Of a DNA stretch of 64,000 bases, positions 9,249 to 18,229 are shown piece after piece. The DNA is from CAVOJY01 sp963696405 (lineage in GTDB: Bacteria > Chloroflexota > Limnocylindria > Limnocylindrales > CSP1-4), in assembly GCA_963696405.1 (NCBI GenBank), contig CAVOJY010000003.1:248001-312000 (forward strand), given 5' to 3'. The notes under the pieces were generated by a model. The model saw nothing but the letters and a program-made list of their open reading frames with translations. It was not told the DNA's origin and ran no database searches. Each line of letters opens with the position of its first letter. Within the stretch, counting starts at the first letter, position 1. The position numbers and the translations under genes were made by a program.

Positions 9249-10262
9249 ATGCGACAGGAACTCCCCGTCCTGCAGCCGGGGGGCGCAGGCGGTTCGTCCA
9301 CCACGCCCACGACCGGGTCGTCGGCCCCACTGACGATCGGCCACTCGTCGATCGACCCGATCGGCGTCCGTCGCCACCCCGACTGGATCCGCGCCCGCGT
9401 ACCGGGCGGTGCCAACTACACCGAGCTGAAGGGGCTCCTGGGTGGCCTCACGCTGCACACGGTGTGCGAAGAGGCGCACTGTCCCAACCTCGGCGAGTGC
9501 TGGGAGCAGCGCACGGCGACAGTGATGATCCTGGGCGACACGTGCACCCGCGCCTGCGGGTTCTGCAACGTGAAGACGGGGCGACCGACCTGGTTCGACG
9601 ACGACGAGCCCCGCCGGGTTGCCGAGGCCGCCGCGGCCATGGGTCTCGAGCACTGCGTGGTCACGAGCGTGTGCCGCGACGACCTGCCCGATGGGGGTGC
9701 GTCCGTTTTCGCAGCCACCATCCGCGAGCTCCGACGGGTATCGCCCGCCATGGGTGTCGAGGTCCTCATCTGCGATTTCGACGGTCAGGAGGAGCCGCTC
9801 CGCGCGGTCATGCGCGAGTTGCCGGACATCCTCAACCACAACATCGAGACCGTCGAGCGTCTGCAGAGGCCCGTTCGCAAGCGCGCCCGCTACGACCGCA
9901 GCCTCGGTGTTCTCGAGCGCGCGAAGGCGTACGCCCGTGAGTACGCGGGCCGTGACGGCGCTGTCCACACGAAGTCGAGCCTCATGGTCGGCCTCGGGGA
10001 GGAGCGCAACGAGCTGCTGCAGGCCTTCCGCGACCTGCGTGCGATCGACTGCGACATCCTCACCATCGGCCAGTACCTGCGGCCGACGAAGGACCACCTG
10101 CCGATCGTGCGCCACTACCGCCCCGAGGAGTTCGCCGAGCTGAAGGCCGAGGCGCTTGCCCTTGGCTTCAAGCACGTCGAATCGGGCCCCCTCGTCCGGT
10201 CCAGCTACCACGCCCGGGACCAGGTTCCCGGCGGTCCCCGCCGGGTGGCCATCCCCCAGTAG
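9249..10262 (+). CDS. lipA: Lipoyl synthase (radical SAM)
   Basis: LipA inserts two sulfurs into octanoyl groups on lipoyl domains, using one [4Fe-4S] cluster for SAM cleavage and a second as sulfur donor. The auxiliary-cluster motif CEEAHCPNLGEC and the radical SAM motif CTRACGFC are both complete. The family blocks HNIETVERLQRPVRKRARYDRSL (with R replacing the usual VPRL order) and SLMVGLGE follow, and RSSYHARDQ near the end supplies the terminal Ser ligand. The 337-residue length is normal. The start is ATG at 9249. It lies downstream of the lipoyl-domain gene, its likely substrate, and releases 5'-deoxyadenosine as by-product. Confidence 0.95.
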   Translation: MRQELPVLQPGGAGGSSTTPTTGSSAPLTIGHSSIDPIGVRRHPDWIRARVPGGANYTELKGLLGGLTLHTVCEEAHCPNLGECWEQRTATVMILGDTCTRACGFCNVKTGRPTWFDDDEPRRVAEAAAAMGLEHCVVTSVCRDDLPDGGASVFAATIRELRRVSPAMGVEVLICDFDGQEEPLRAVMRELPDILNHNIETVERLQRPVRKRARYDRSLGVLERAKAYAREYAGRDGAVHTKSSLMVGLGEERNELLQAFRDLRAIDCDILTIGQYLRPTKDHLPIVRHYRPEEFAELKAEALALGFKHVESGPLVRSSYHARDQVPGGPRRVAIPQ

Positions 10263-10273
10263 GGCCGGCAGCG

Positions 10274-10306
10274 CCTGGCGCTCCCCGGCGCGAGCCTCGC
10301 GCCAGG
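10274..10306. terminator. Hairpin after lipA
   Basis: An inverted repeat with a perfect 8-bp stem (CCTGGCGC at 10274 and GCGCCAGG at 10299) and a 17-base loop starts 12 bases after the lipA stop. There is no T-run, so intrinsic termination is only a suggestion. The remaining space to 10545 holds no convincing gene. Confidence 0.4.
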
Positions 10307-10544
10307 AAGGGCGACGCGCGCCACACAAGCTGGCACGACCGCAGCGCAGCATCGCCCCGACGTTCACCCCCATGGAGCGCGGGAATGCCCGCGGCGCGAT
10401 GCGATGTTCGAGTGCCTGGTCTTCCTCGTGTTCAGCGCCGGCCTGATCGTCCTGTCGGAATTGACGGCCGGGTAGGCCCCGGTGGGTCGACCCGCACGCG
10501 CCGCTCGGTGCGCTCGCGGTGTCGGTCCGGTCCTCCTCAGACGC

Positions 10545-11864
10545 TCATGAGGCCGGGGCCGATGGCGGCGCCTCGCACGGGACCGGGGAGGGGACCACCT
10601 CGGCCGCGACCGGGGCGGCGGTCCAGCCAACCATGGTGCGGACGAGCGTGATCGGACCCACGCCGTTGTCCCCCGCCTCGCGGATCTCGGTCTCGACCCC
10701 CGCCTCATCCACCTCGTACAGCACGAGCATCTCCGGAAGAACCAGGCCGTCCGTCGTGGCCCCGCCGGGAGCGAGGGTGAGCGGGCCGCCGCCGCAAGCG
10801 AGCGTGCCGAGATCAAACCGCTCGGCGCCCATCCATGCGGGTCGCGCGGCCAGGTGCACCGGCCGATCGCTCCGGTTGTAGATGCGCAGCTCGAAGGGCT
10901 CCGGGACGGGAGCCGCTGGCCCGGGTACGGGCTCGGCCGCGGGCGAAGCAGACGATGGCGCGACCTCGCCGGGGCCCGGCGGCAGGATGCCCACCGGGAC
11001 GCCGTACTCGACCGCGTAGTCGAGCCGGGAGCCGCTGAAGATGTTGTCGATCTCGACCCGCATCGCGACGGGCAGCGCGGTAGCCGGATCCACCGCGAGC
11101 CACACCGTCACCGTCCCGCCCGTGTCGAGCATTCCGGGGCCTCCGACGAGGACGCATCGACCTTCCGTGGCCATGTCGCTCGCAGGGTCGGACGTCCAGC
11201 CCGCCCGCTCGCGCTCGAAATCGATCCAGTTCAGCCTGATCAGGCCACCCAACGGGTCGGACGAGCCCGGCCACAGGAGCTTCTCCCAGAGCAGCGGGGC
11301 GGCCGCTGAGTCCCGGGTCCACTGGTCGCTGCCGACCCGGAGCGTGTCCGCCATCGAGAGTCCCGCGGCGCTCGGGTCCGTCGCGTCGCCCGGCTCCCAG
11401 GTCTCGATGTACCGGTCGGGCGCGAGGTAGGAGCCCGTCCCCGTGACGTCCCGGTGGGCCGGGGGAGGAGTTCCTTCGAGGTTCGTCCCGGCAGGCGCGA
11501 GGTAGCCGCTCGCGGTGTAGCGGTACGAGCCGGTGTCGCGGAGAGCCGCCTCGACGTCGTCAATCGTGAGCGACGCGCAGCGCGGATCGGGTGTAGCGGC
11601 GGGCCCACCCGGCACCGGAACCTGCCCCTGCCAGGGTCGCGCGAGGACGATGAGTCCCGCCGTGGCGATCACGGCTACGGCCAGGACGGCGGCCATCGCC
11701 GCGAAACCGGACCGGCTCCATCCGGAGAGCAGCGACACGCGGGCCGGCCGGCGTTGCTCCGCCGCGAGCGACCCGTCCACTCGCTGCCTGAGGTGGTCCG
11801 GGGCGGGGCCGGGATCGCGGGCGCGGTAGTGCACGCGCAGGCGATCTTCGAGGTCGTTGGTCAT
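10545..11864 (-). CDS. Putative anti-sigma factor with one membrane helix and large extracytoplasmic domain
   Basis: The protein has 439 residues. Residues 1-50 form a charged cytoplasmic segment; a single membrane helix lies at about 52-75 (GFAAMAAVLAVAVIATAGLIVLA). A long extracytoplasmic part of unknown family follows, with a lipoprotein-carrier-like beta-rich stretch (DRYIETWEPGD, MRVEIDNIFSGSRLDYAVEYG) and a Pro/Ala hinge before a C-terminal beta domain. Its ATG overlaps the stop of the ECF sigma gene (ATGA), which is the usual arrangement for a membrane-bound anti-sigma. No zinc-finger HxxxCxxC motif is seen at the N-terminus. Function is inferred mainly from position and topology. Confidence 0.6.
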   Translation of the reverse strand: MTNDLEDRLRVHYRARDPGPAPDHLRQRVDGSLAAEQRRPARVSLLSGWSRSGFAAMAAVLAVAVIATAGLIVLARPWQGQVPVPGGPAATPDPRCASLTIDDVEAALRDTGSYRYTASGYLAPAGTNLEGTPPPAHRDVTGTGSYLAPDRYIETWEPGDATDPSAAGLSMADTLRVGSDQWTRDSAAAPLLWEKLLWPGSSDPLGGLIRLNWIDFERERAGWTSDPASDMATEGRCVLVGGPGMLDTGGTVTVWLAVDPATALPVAMRVEIDNIFSGSRLDYAVEYGVPVGILPPGPGEVAPSSASPAAEPVPGPAAPVPEPFELRIYNRSDRPVHLAARPAWMGAERFDLGTLACGGGPLTLAPGGATTDGLVLPEMLVLYEVDEAGVETEIREAGDNGVGPITLVRTMVGWTAAPVAAEVVPSPVPCEAPPSAPAS

Positions 11865-12449
11865 CGGGAGATTCCCCCGCTTGTCTCGGCGCGGCGCTCG
11901 GCATCGAGCGCGGCGCGCATGTGCGCGAGAGCGCCGTGAAGGCGCGACTTGACGGTGCCCTCCGGGATCCCGAGCACGCTGGCGATCTCGGGAACGGTGC
12001 GGTCCTCCCCGAAGCGGAGCGCAAGCAGGACCTGCTCGTCCCGGGTGAGCCGGCGGAGAGCGGCCCCGACCTCGTCCCGCCGCGCGATAACGGAGAGGGG
12101 GTCGGCTGCCCCGCTCGTGGACGCGTACAACTCCGTGCTGACGTCGCGGACAGCGGCCCGAGACTCGTGGCGGAGCCGGTCGCGGCAGGCGTTCACGAGG
12201 ATCCTGCCAAACCAGGCGCCGGCCGCGGCTGGGTCGCGGAGGCTCCCCCGGCGCCGCCACGCGAGCACGAAGGCGTCGTGGACGGCGTCCTCGGCGGACG
12301 CGCGGTCCCGGAGGATGAACGACGCCGTTCGATACGCGCGCGTCGAGCCGGTGCTCGGCGAACGACGCAAAGACCTCGGGGTCGCGGAGGTCGCCGAGCC
12401 CCGGAGCGGCCGTGTCGTGTCGTGCCTGCATGCCCACTTGCACCGTCAC
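11861..12449 (-). CDS. ECF-type RNA polymerase sigma factor, frameshifted near residue 36
   Basis: Region 2 (AYRTASFILRDRASAEDAVHDAFVLAWRR) and region 4 (RLTRDEQVLLALRFGEDRTVPEIASVLGIPEGTVKSRLH) identify a group IV sigma factor. The last 160 residues lie in one frame. The N-terminal DPEVFASFAEHRLDA is in another and joins it across the alternating CGCGCGC run at 12335-12341, where one base too many is present. Restored, the protein is about 190 residues. The start is GTG at 12449 or ATG at 12431; neither has a strong ribosome-binding site. It is translationally coupled to the downstream anti-sigma gene. The signal it senses is unknown. Confidence 0.85.
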
Positions 12450-12557
12450 ATGGAATTGACGCCACGCAGGGGCCGGATCGTTCGATCTTTCGTCGGCGCC
12501 CGCCGGGCGTCCATCCGGGATCCGGATCCAGTCCGTGTGGACTCGGTTCGGGTGAAC

Positions 12558-13550
12558 TCAGATCTCGACGGCGTGTCCGATCTCGCGCTGCCGGGCGCGT
12601 TCGTACACGAGTCGCGCCATGGCCACGTCCTGCAGGGCGATGCCACACGACTTGTACAGCGTCACCTCGTCTCGTCCGCTTCGCCCAGGTCGGAGGCCGG
12701 CCGCCACCTGGCCCAGCTCGGTTCCGACCGCATCGGCGGTCATGGCGCCCTCACGGATCGGGATCAGGAAATCCCCGGCTTCCTTGAGGGCGGCCTCCCG
12801 CGAATCGACCACGATGCGGGAGCGGGCCACCACATCAGTCGCCAGCTCGCGGACGCCCGGCGAGTGTGAGCCGATCGCGTTCACGTGGGTTCCCGGGGCG
12901 ATCCAGGCCCATTCGAGTATCGGTGACGAAGAAGTCGTTGCAGTGACGATAACGTCCGCTCCTTGCACTGCCTGTCGTACGTTGTCATCTACCTCTACGA
13001 TCAGCGACGGATGCGCCGCGGTTACCTCCCGGACCATCTCCTCGGCCCGGGATCGGTCGGAGTCCACGACCCGGACGGATTCGATGGGGCGCACGACGAG
13101 GATGGCCTCAAGGTGGCTTCGCCCCTGGACGCCCGCCCCGGCGACGGCCAGGACGCGCGCGTCCTCTCGCGCCAGGAGCTTCGTCGCCAGCGCCGATGCG
13201 GCCGCGGTCCGCACGGCCGTCGAATAGCGGCCGTCCATGATGGCGATCGGTCTGCCGTCGTCCGGGTCGAAGAGGACGATCACGGCGTGGATGGCCGGGA
13301 TTCCACGCGCCGTGTTCGTGCCGACATACGTGATCAGCTTCACGCCGAAGGCGTCCTGCCCGGGCGCCCCGCCGAGGTACGCCGGCATCGCCTCCATCTC
13401 GCTGGGCCGCTCGTCCCAGGCCATGCTGAGACGAACCGGCATGACCACCTGCCCGCGAGCATGCGCGACGTGAGCTTCGGTGACCGCCGCGATCGCGGAC
13501 GGGAAGTCGAGCAGCCGCCGCACGTCGTCGGCCGACAGGACCAGGACCAT
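12558..13550 (-). CDS. Ornithine cyclodeaminase / mu-crystallin family oxidoreductase
   Basis: This is a 330-residue NAD(P)-dependent enzyme of the ornithine cyclodeaminase/alanine dehydrogenase/ketimine reductase family. It has the lysine in FGVKLITYV, the arginine in GRYSTAVRTAAASALAT, the Rossmann motif VAGAGVQGRSHLEAI near residue 127 and the C-terminal SCGIALQDVAMA. Members act on amino acids or cyclic imines; sequence alone does not choose between them. ATG at 13550 has AAGGGAGG seven bases upstream. It is divergent from the SelA-like lyase gene with 155 bases between, which suggests shared control. Confidence 0.85.
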   Translation of the reverse strand: MVLVLSADDVRRLLDFPSAIAAVTEAHVAHARGQVVMPVRLSMAWDERPSEMEAMPAYLGGAPGQDAFGVKLITYVGTNTARGIPAIHAVIVLFDPDDGRPIAIMDGRYSTAVRTAAASALATKLLAREDARVLAVAGAGVQGRSHLEAILVVRPIESVRVVDSDRSRAEEMVREVTAAHPSLIVEVDDNVRQAVQGADVIVTATTSSSPILEWAWIAPGTHVNAIGSHSPGVRELATDVVARSRIVVDSREAALKEAGDFLIPIREGAMTADAVGTELGQVAAGLRPGRSGRDEVTLYKSCGIALQDVAMARLVYERARQREIGHAVEI

Positions 13551-13705
13551 GGCTCGCCTCCCTTCTCGCCCGGACGCGGGCATCCGAACCTGCGAAACTC
13601 GGATCTGTAGTCTATCCGCCCGGCATGAGTCGGCTACCCGGGGGCGTTCGACGCAGCTCGCGGTCCCCGACCCGCCGTCGCCTGGGCACGAAAGGCAGGT
13701 CGATC

Positions 13706-14860
13706 ATGGTCGCTTCCGTCTACCACGCGCTCGGCACGAAGCCGGTCGTCAATGCCCTCGGCATCTACACCGACCTGGGCGGGTCACGGCTGTCTCCCGG
13801 GGTGTGGGCGGCGATGGAGGAGGCGAACCGCTCGTTCGCCAGCATGGTCGGGCTGCTCGAAGGATCCGGGAAGGTGATCGCGGGGCTCCTGGGTACCGAG
13901 GCGGCGCGGGTCACGCCGGGTGCGTCGGCGGCGATCGCCCTCGGCACGGCCGCCTGCATGACCGGGACCGACGGGGCGAAGATGGAGCAGCTCCCCGACA
14001 CGACCGGCATGAAGAATGAGGTCGTGATGCAGCGGAACCACCGCTACAAGTACGACCGCATGGTGCGCATGACTGGGGCGCGGATCGTCGAGGTCGGGGG
14101 TGCCGGTGGGACGACGCTCGACGAGCTCGAGGCCGCCATCGGCGCCGCCACGGCCATGATCTGCTTCCCGGCCCATCTCGACGGCGCCGGGGGCACGGTC
14201 CGCCTGCCAGAGGTGGCAGCGATCGCCCGACGCCGCGGCGTGCCGGTCCTCGTGGACGCGGCCTACCTGAACTACCCGGTCAACCTCATGGGCAGCTTCA
14301 CGGCCGCCGGGGCCGACCTCGTCTGCTTCAGCGCCAAGTACTTCGGCGGGCCCAACGGCGGGGGCTTCATCGCGGGGCGGGCGGACCTCATCGACGCCGT
14401 TGCGGGGGTGGACTTCACCCGCTTCGAGTCGGGCCGCTACCTCATCTTCGGGCGGCCCTTCAAACTCGACCGCCAGATCGTGGTGGGGGTGGTGGCCGCG
14501 CTCAGGGAATGGCTCACCATGGACCACACGGCGCGTTTTGCCGAGTACGCCAGGCTGGTCGATATCGTCCGGAGCCGGCTGGCCGGCGTCCCGGGGATCG
14601 AGGCCGCTCCCATGTTCTTCTCCATGCAGGAAACGCTCCACCCCGCACCGGAGCCGGTGAACTGCCTTGTCGTGCGCATCGACCCGGAGAGCGGCACGAC
14701 CGCGCCGGTTGTCGAGGCAGCCCTGGCGGTACAGGACCCGGCGATCCTTGTCCACCTGCGCGACGATTCGGTCGTCGTGGACGTCGAGGTCATGAACGAG
14801 GCGGAGGCGCAGCTCGTCGCCGACCGGCTGCTCGAGCTGATCCCCGCGGCACGCCGGTAG
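13706..14860 (+). CDS. SelA/DgaE-like PLP-dependent lyase or aminotransferase
   Basis: The 384-residue fold-type I PLP enzyme resembles L-seryl-tRNA(Sec) selenium transferase-related proteins and D-glucosaminate-6-phosphate ammonia-lyase. Landmarks are NALGIYTDLGGSRLSP at the N-terminus, the phosphate-binding TPGASAAIALGTAA, the Asp of VPVLVDAAYL and the Schiff-base lysine in CFSAKYFGGPNGGG. True SelA is longer (about 450 residues) and no tRNA-Sec or selB is present, so a small-molecule ammonia-lyase or epimerase role is likelier. The start ATG at 13706 is preceded by AAAGGCAGG. The gene is 26 bases from the next, and a co-oriented aldolase-type function lies 1.7 kb away on the other strand. 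Confidence 0.75.
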   Translation: MVASVYHALGTKPVVNALGIYTDLGGSRLSPGVWAAMEEANRSFASMVGLLEGSGKVIAGLLGTEAARVTPGASAAIALGTAACMTGTDGAKMEQLPDTTGMKNEVVMQRNHRYKYDRMVRMTGARIVEVGGAGGTTLDELEAAIGAATAMICFPAHLDGAGGTVRLPEVAAIARRRGVPVLVDAAYLNYPVNLMGSFTAAGADLVCFSAKYFGGPNGGGFIAGRADLIDAVAGVDFTRFESGRYLIFGRPFKLDRQIVVGVVAALREWLTMDHTARFAEYARLVDIVRSRLAGVPGIEAAPMFFSMQETLHPAPEPVNCLVVRIDPESGTTAPVVEAALAVQDPAILVHLRDDSVVVDVEVMNEAEAQLVADRLLELIPAARR

Positions 14861-14886
14861 CCCGTTCGAACCCGAGGGAGGTAGTG

Positions 14887-15984
14887 ATGGTCGCCCCGCC
14901 AACCCCGCCCTCCTTCGAGCAGCTGACGCGCAGCCTGGAGGCGCGCGGCCTCTCGTACGGCGTCCTGGCCCTGGAGGACGAGGTTCGTCTGGTCCTGACC
15001 GAGCGGGGAGGCCGCCTGATGGGGCCGTTCCTTCCTGATGGGACGAGCGTCGCCTGGATCAACCCGATGCTCGCCGATGCCGGGTCCCTCGGCCGGTTCC
15101 TGGAGTCGGGTGACTGGAACATGGGCGGGGACCGCATCTGGATCGCGCCCGAGGTCCAGTACCTGGCCACCGATCGCGACCGGTTCAACGAGACCTGCGT
15201 CATCCCCGAGCAGATGGACCCAGGGAGCTGGACGCTGGCCCGTGTTGACCCCGATGCCGGTCGCTGGACGCTCCGGCAACGGGCGTCGCTCGAGGCCTAC
15301 AGCCTGGCCCGGGGCCGGAAGACGGTCGACGTGGTGCGGCAGGTGACCCCCGTCCCGAACCCGCTGCGAAGCCTGCACGGGGCCGGTTCACTGATGGCGG
15401 GCGTCCGGTATGCCGGCTGGGAGCAGGCCGTGGCGCTGGCCGAGACGGTCGCAGACGACATCGTGAGCGAGACCTGGAATGTGCTCCAGGTTCGGCCCGG
15501 CAGCACCATGCTCATCCCGTGTTCGCCGCGGATCGAGATCTCCGAGATCGGCGGCTACCGGGATCCCGTGCCGGAGGCTGCGAAGACCGTGCGCGGCAAC
15601 CACCTGCGGATCGGTGTCACCGGCGACCGCCAGTGGAAGGTCGGGCTTCGTTCCGCGCACCTCACCGGCCGACTCGGGTGCCTCGTCCGGCCGGGCTCGG
15701 CGGAGCCCTGTCTCCTCGTGCGAAGCTTCGACAACAACCCCTCCGCTCTCTACGCCGAGGAGTCGTTCGACCAGCCGGGCAACAAAGGGAACTCGGTTCA
15801 CGTGTACCACGACGATGGCGAGCTGGGCAGCTTCGGCGAGCTCGAGTGCAACGGCCAGGCCATCGGCGGACCGACCGGTCGCTCCACGAGCACGGACACG
15901 TTCACCACGTGGCTGTTCGCCGGCCCGGCCGGGTCGCTGCGCGAGATTGCCGCGCACCTGCTGGGGATCGATATGCAGGCCTGA
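14887..15984 (+). CDS. Conserved protein of unknown function (DUF6786-like)
   Basis: The 365-residue soluble protein has no signal peptide and no membrane helix. It is rich in beta-strand and aromatic residues (SLGRFLESGDWNMGGDRIWI, WEQAVALAETVADDIVSETW, SVHVYHDDGELGSFGELECN). The pattern WNMGGDRIWIAPE together with late YHDDGE...ELECNG recalls galactose-mutarotase-like sandwich proteins, and I believe it matches the DUF6786 group, but I cannot confirm this. ATG at 14887 has AGGGAGGT six bases upstream. It is almost certainly co-transcribed with the PLP enzyme 26 bases before it, which hints at sugar-acid or amino-sugar handling. Confidence 0.6.
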   Translation: MVAPPTPPSFEQLTRSLEARGLSYGVLALEDEVRLVLTERGGRLMGPFLPDGTSVAWINPMLADAGSLGRFLESGDWNMGGDRIWIAPEVQYLATDRDRFNETCVIPEQMDPGSWTLARVDPDAGRWTLRQRASLEAYSLARGRKTVDVVRQVTPVPNPLRSLHGAGSLMAGVRYAGWEQAVALAETVADDIVSETWNVLQVRPGSTMLIPCSPRIEISEIGGYRDPVPEAAKTVRGNHLRIGVTGDRQWKVGLRSAHLTGRLGCLVRPGSAEPCLLVRSFDNNPSALYAEESFDQPGNKGNSVHVYHDDGELGSFGELECNGQAIGGPTGRSTSTDTFTTWLFAGPAGSLREIAAHLLGIDMQA

Positions 15985-16547
15985 TCCGCCGGGCGGCGTC
16001 GGGGAAGGTGTCGGGCGAACGGGGCAGAGGACCCGGCCGGGGGGCGTCGGTGGGGGTGGTCCGGCTCGGGCGGTCCGGCTCGCCGGCATCACGCTCCGGC
16101 CCGTGCTCCGTGACCGATACGCGATCGGCCGGCCGGGACCCGCCCGCCCGACGCTCTCGTGCCGATGCCCTCCGCTGCACTGCTGGCATCATAATTCCTG
16201 CGGCTTGCTGCTCGACTGGGAGCCCGATCAGGGTGCGGGGACCCTCCGCCGCGTCGGCGGGCCCGTCCGAACCGGCGCCCGAGCGGACGACCGGGTGCGA
16301 ACCGCGCTCGCGGCGCACGGGACTGTGGCTTCGCTACCTCGGACAGGGCGGCATCAAGGCGCCCCGCTTCCGTCGACGCGGCCGGGTGCCGCCCGAAGTG
16401 CCAGGAATAGCGATGCCAGCAGTGCCCGGTCGGTGAAGGTGCCGCGGCAACATCCGTGGAAGAAGCTGCCCACGGGACCGAGCTGCCCGCGGGGGAGGGC
16501 CGCCCGCAGGAGTGTACCCGGGCTCCGCGCGGGCCCGGCGGCGTGGC
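15985..16547. other. Intergenic stretch without a recognisable gene
   Basis: These 563 bases lie between the convergent DUF6786-like gene and the aldolase gene. Open frames here are short or arginine/proline-rich and match nothing I recognise. A locally AT-richer spot (catcataattcctgcgg, near 16187) stands out but carries no clear promoter or RNA. It may be decayed coding sequence. Confidence 0.4.
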
Positions 16548-17327
16548 CTACGCCGGGCGATCCCGGGCCACGGCGAGCTCTCGCGCGCCGTTCACCGCCA
16601 CCAGGTCAAGGTCGGTGGCAAGCGTAACCATCCGGAACCCCTGCTCGAGGTAACGCCGCGCGCTCGCGCCATCGGGACAGAACATGCCGGCAACCTTGCC
16701 GGCGCGGTCGCAGGCAAGCCGTATGGCGTCGATCGCGGCTGCCAGGCGGTCCCTCTCGGCCGCTGACCGCTGCTCGACGTTCGGCGCGAGCCCCATCGAG
16801 AGCCCGAGGTCGAACGGCCCTACGAACACGACGTCCACGCCGGGAACTGCGGCGATCTCGCCGGCGTTTTCGAGACCCGCCAGTGTCTCAACCTGGAGAA
16901 TGAGCGCCGTCCCTTCCAGGACGGTGGGGTCGGCGGAGTCCATGACCATTCGGGCCCGCAGCGGCCCGAAGGAGCGAACGCCGGCCGGCGCGTAGCGGCA
17001 GGCCTCGACGGCCCGGACCGCTTCCTCCGCGGTGTTGACCATGGGAACCATGATCCCGTGTGCCCCCAGGTCGAGCGACTGGCCGATCACTGCGGGATCG
17101 TTCGCGGGCACCCGCGTGATCACTGCCGCGCCCCGGCCTCCGATGGCCGCGAACAGGCCGACCAGGTCGCCGGGTCCGATCGCGCCGTGCTGCTGATCGA
17201 CGATCAACTCGTCGAACCCGCACGCGGCCATGGTCTCGGCGACGAACGGATCGGCCGAGAACACCCAGCCGCCGAGACTCGCCCGGCCGGCTGCCCAACG
17301 CGCCAGGAGTGGGTTCGCTTCGCTCAC
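16548..17327 (-). CDS. HpcH/HpaI-type class II pyruvate aldolase
   Basis: The 259-residue TIM-barrel enzyme belongs to the family that cleaves 2-keto-3-deoxy or 4-hydroxy-2-oxo acids to pyruvate (or a 2-oxoacid) and an aldehyde, using a divalent metal. Catalytic and metal-site motifs are IVDQQHGAIG (His), the arginine in AVITRVPAND, ILQVETLAGLENAGEI (metal Glu) and VDVVFVGPFDLGLSMG (metal Asp). GTG at 17327 has AAGGAGA six bases upstream. It lies directly downstream of the ABC importer genes on the same strand (59-base gap), so the cleaved acid may derive from the imported solute. Confidence 0.85.
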   Translation of the reverse strand: MSEANPLLARWAAGRASLGGWVFSADPFVAETMAACGFDELIVDQQHGAIGPGDLVGLFAAIGGRGAAVITRVPANDPAVIGQSLDLGAHGIMVPMVNTAEEAVRAVEACRYAPAGVRSFGPLRARMVMDSADPTVLEGTALILQVETLAGLENAGEIAAVPGVDVVFVGPFDLGLSMGLAPNVEQRSAAERDRLAAAIDAIRLACDRAGKVAGMFCPDGASARRYLEQGFRMVTLATDLDLVAVNGARELAVARDRPA

Positions 17328-17386
17328 GTTGACGTCTCCTTCGATCGCGTGCGAGGGTGAACTGGGGAGGTGAGCCGGGCCGAGGC

Positions 17387-18229
17387 TCAGAGGATCTTCG
17401 AGAGGAACGCCTTCGTGCGCTCGTGCTGTGGGCTGGTGAAGAAGTGCTCGGGCGTCCCCTCCTCGATGATGAGCCCGTCGTCCATCATGACCATCCGGTC
17501 GGCGACCTCGCGGGCGAACCCCATCTCGTGCGAGACGACGATCATGGTCATGCCCTCGCGCGCCAGCTCCTTCATGACCTCCAGCACCTCGCCGATCATC
17601 TCCGGGTCGAGGGCCGACGTGGGCTCGTCGAAGAGCATGAGGGCGGGCTTCATGGCGAGCGCGCGGGCGATCGCCACTCGCTGCTGTTGCCCGCCGGAGA
17701 GCTGGGCGGGGTAGGCGTTCTCCTTGGCCGAGAGACCCACTCGCGCGAGCAGTGCGCGGGCCATCTCGACCGCCTCCGCCTCCGGGGTCTTCCGCACGCG
17801 GATGGGCGCCTCGGTGATGTTCTGGATGGCCGTCTTGTGCGGGAACAGGTTGAAGCGCTGGAAGACCATCCCGATCTCCTGGCGCTGCCTGGCGACGTTC
17901 GACTCCTTGTCCTCGACCAGCTTCCCATCCACCTCCCGGTAGCCGATGAGGTGGCCGTTGACGAAGATGCGACCTCCCTGGATCTTCTCGAGGTGGTTGA
18001 TGCAGCGGATGAACGTCGTCTTGCCGGAGCCGGAGACGCCGATCACGACCACGACCTCCTGGCGCCGAACGGTAAGCGATACGCCCTTGAGGACGTGGAG
18101 CTTGCCGAACCACTTCTGGACGTCGCTCGCCTCGACGACGACGTCGCTCGACGGGCGCGGGACCCCGCCGATGGCGGCCAGGATGTCGTGCGCGATCACC
18201 ACCTTCGGGGCTCCGGGGTCCGCCGCCAT
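17387..18229 (-). CDS. Polar amino acid ABC importer, ATP-binding subunit
   Basis: This is the 280-residue ATPase of the PAAT family. It has Walker A GVSGSGKTTF near residue 65, the Q-loop in GMVFQRFNLFPHKT, the signature LSGGQQQRVAIARAL, Walker B LMLFDEPTSALDPE and the switch His in VVSHEMG. A 30-residue N-terminal extension precedes the family core VVVEASDVQKWFG. Its ATG overlaps the permease stop (TGATG), so the two are translationally coupled. Confidence 0.93.
   Translation of the reverse strand: MAADPGAPKVVIAHDILAAIGGVPRPSSDVVVEASDVQKWFGKLHVLKGVSLTVRRQEVVVVIGVSGSGKTTFIRCINHLEKIQGGRIFVNGHLIGYREVDGKLVEDKESNVARQRQEIGMVFQRFNLFPHKTAIQNITEAPIRVRKTPEAEAVEMARALLARVGLSAKENAYPAQLSGGQQQRVAIARALAMKPALMLFDEPTSALDPEMIGEVLEVMKELAREGMTMIVVSHEMGFAREVADRMVMMDDGLIIEEGTPEHFFTSPQHERTKAFLSKIL

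Noticed and set aside
10404..10475. 23-residue hydrophobic peptide frame after lipA (MFECLVFLVFSAGLIVLSE)
   Set aside because: It resembles a membrane peptide but has no ribosome-binding site and cannot be told from chance.
13706..14860. Selenocysteine synthase (SelA) proper
   Set aside because: It is too short, and no selB, selD or tRNA-Sec is present in the window; the SelA-like lyase subfamily is a better fit.
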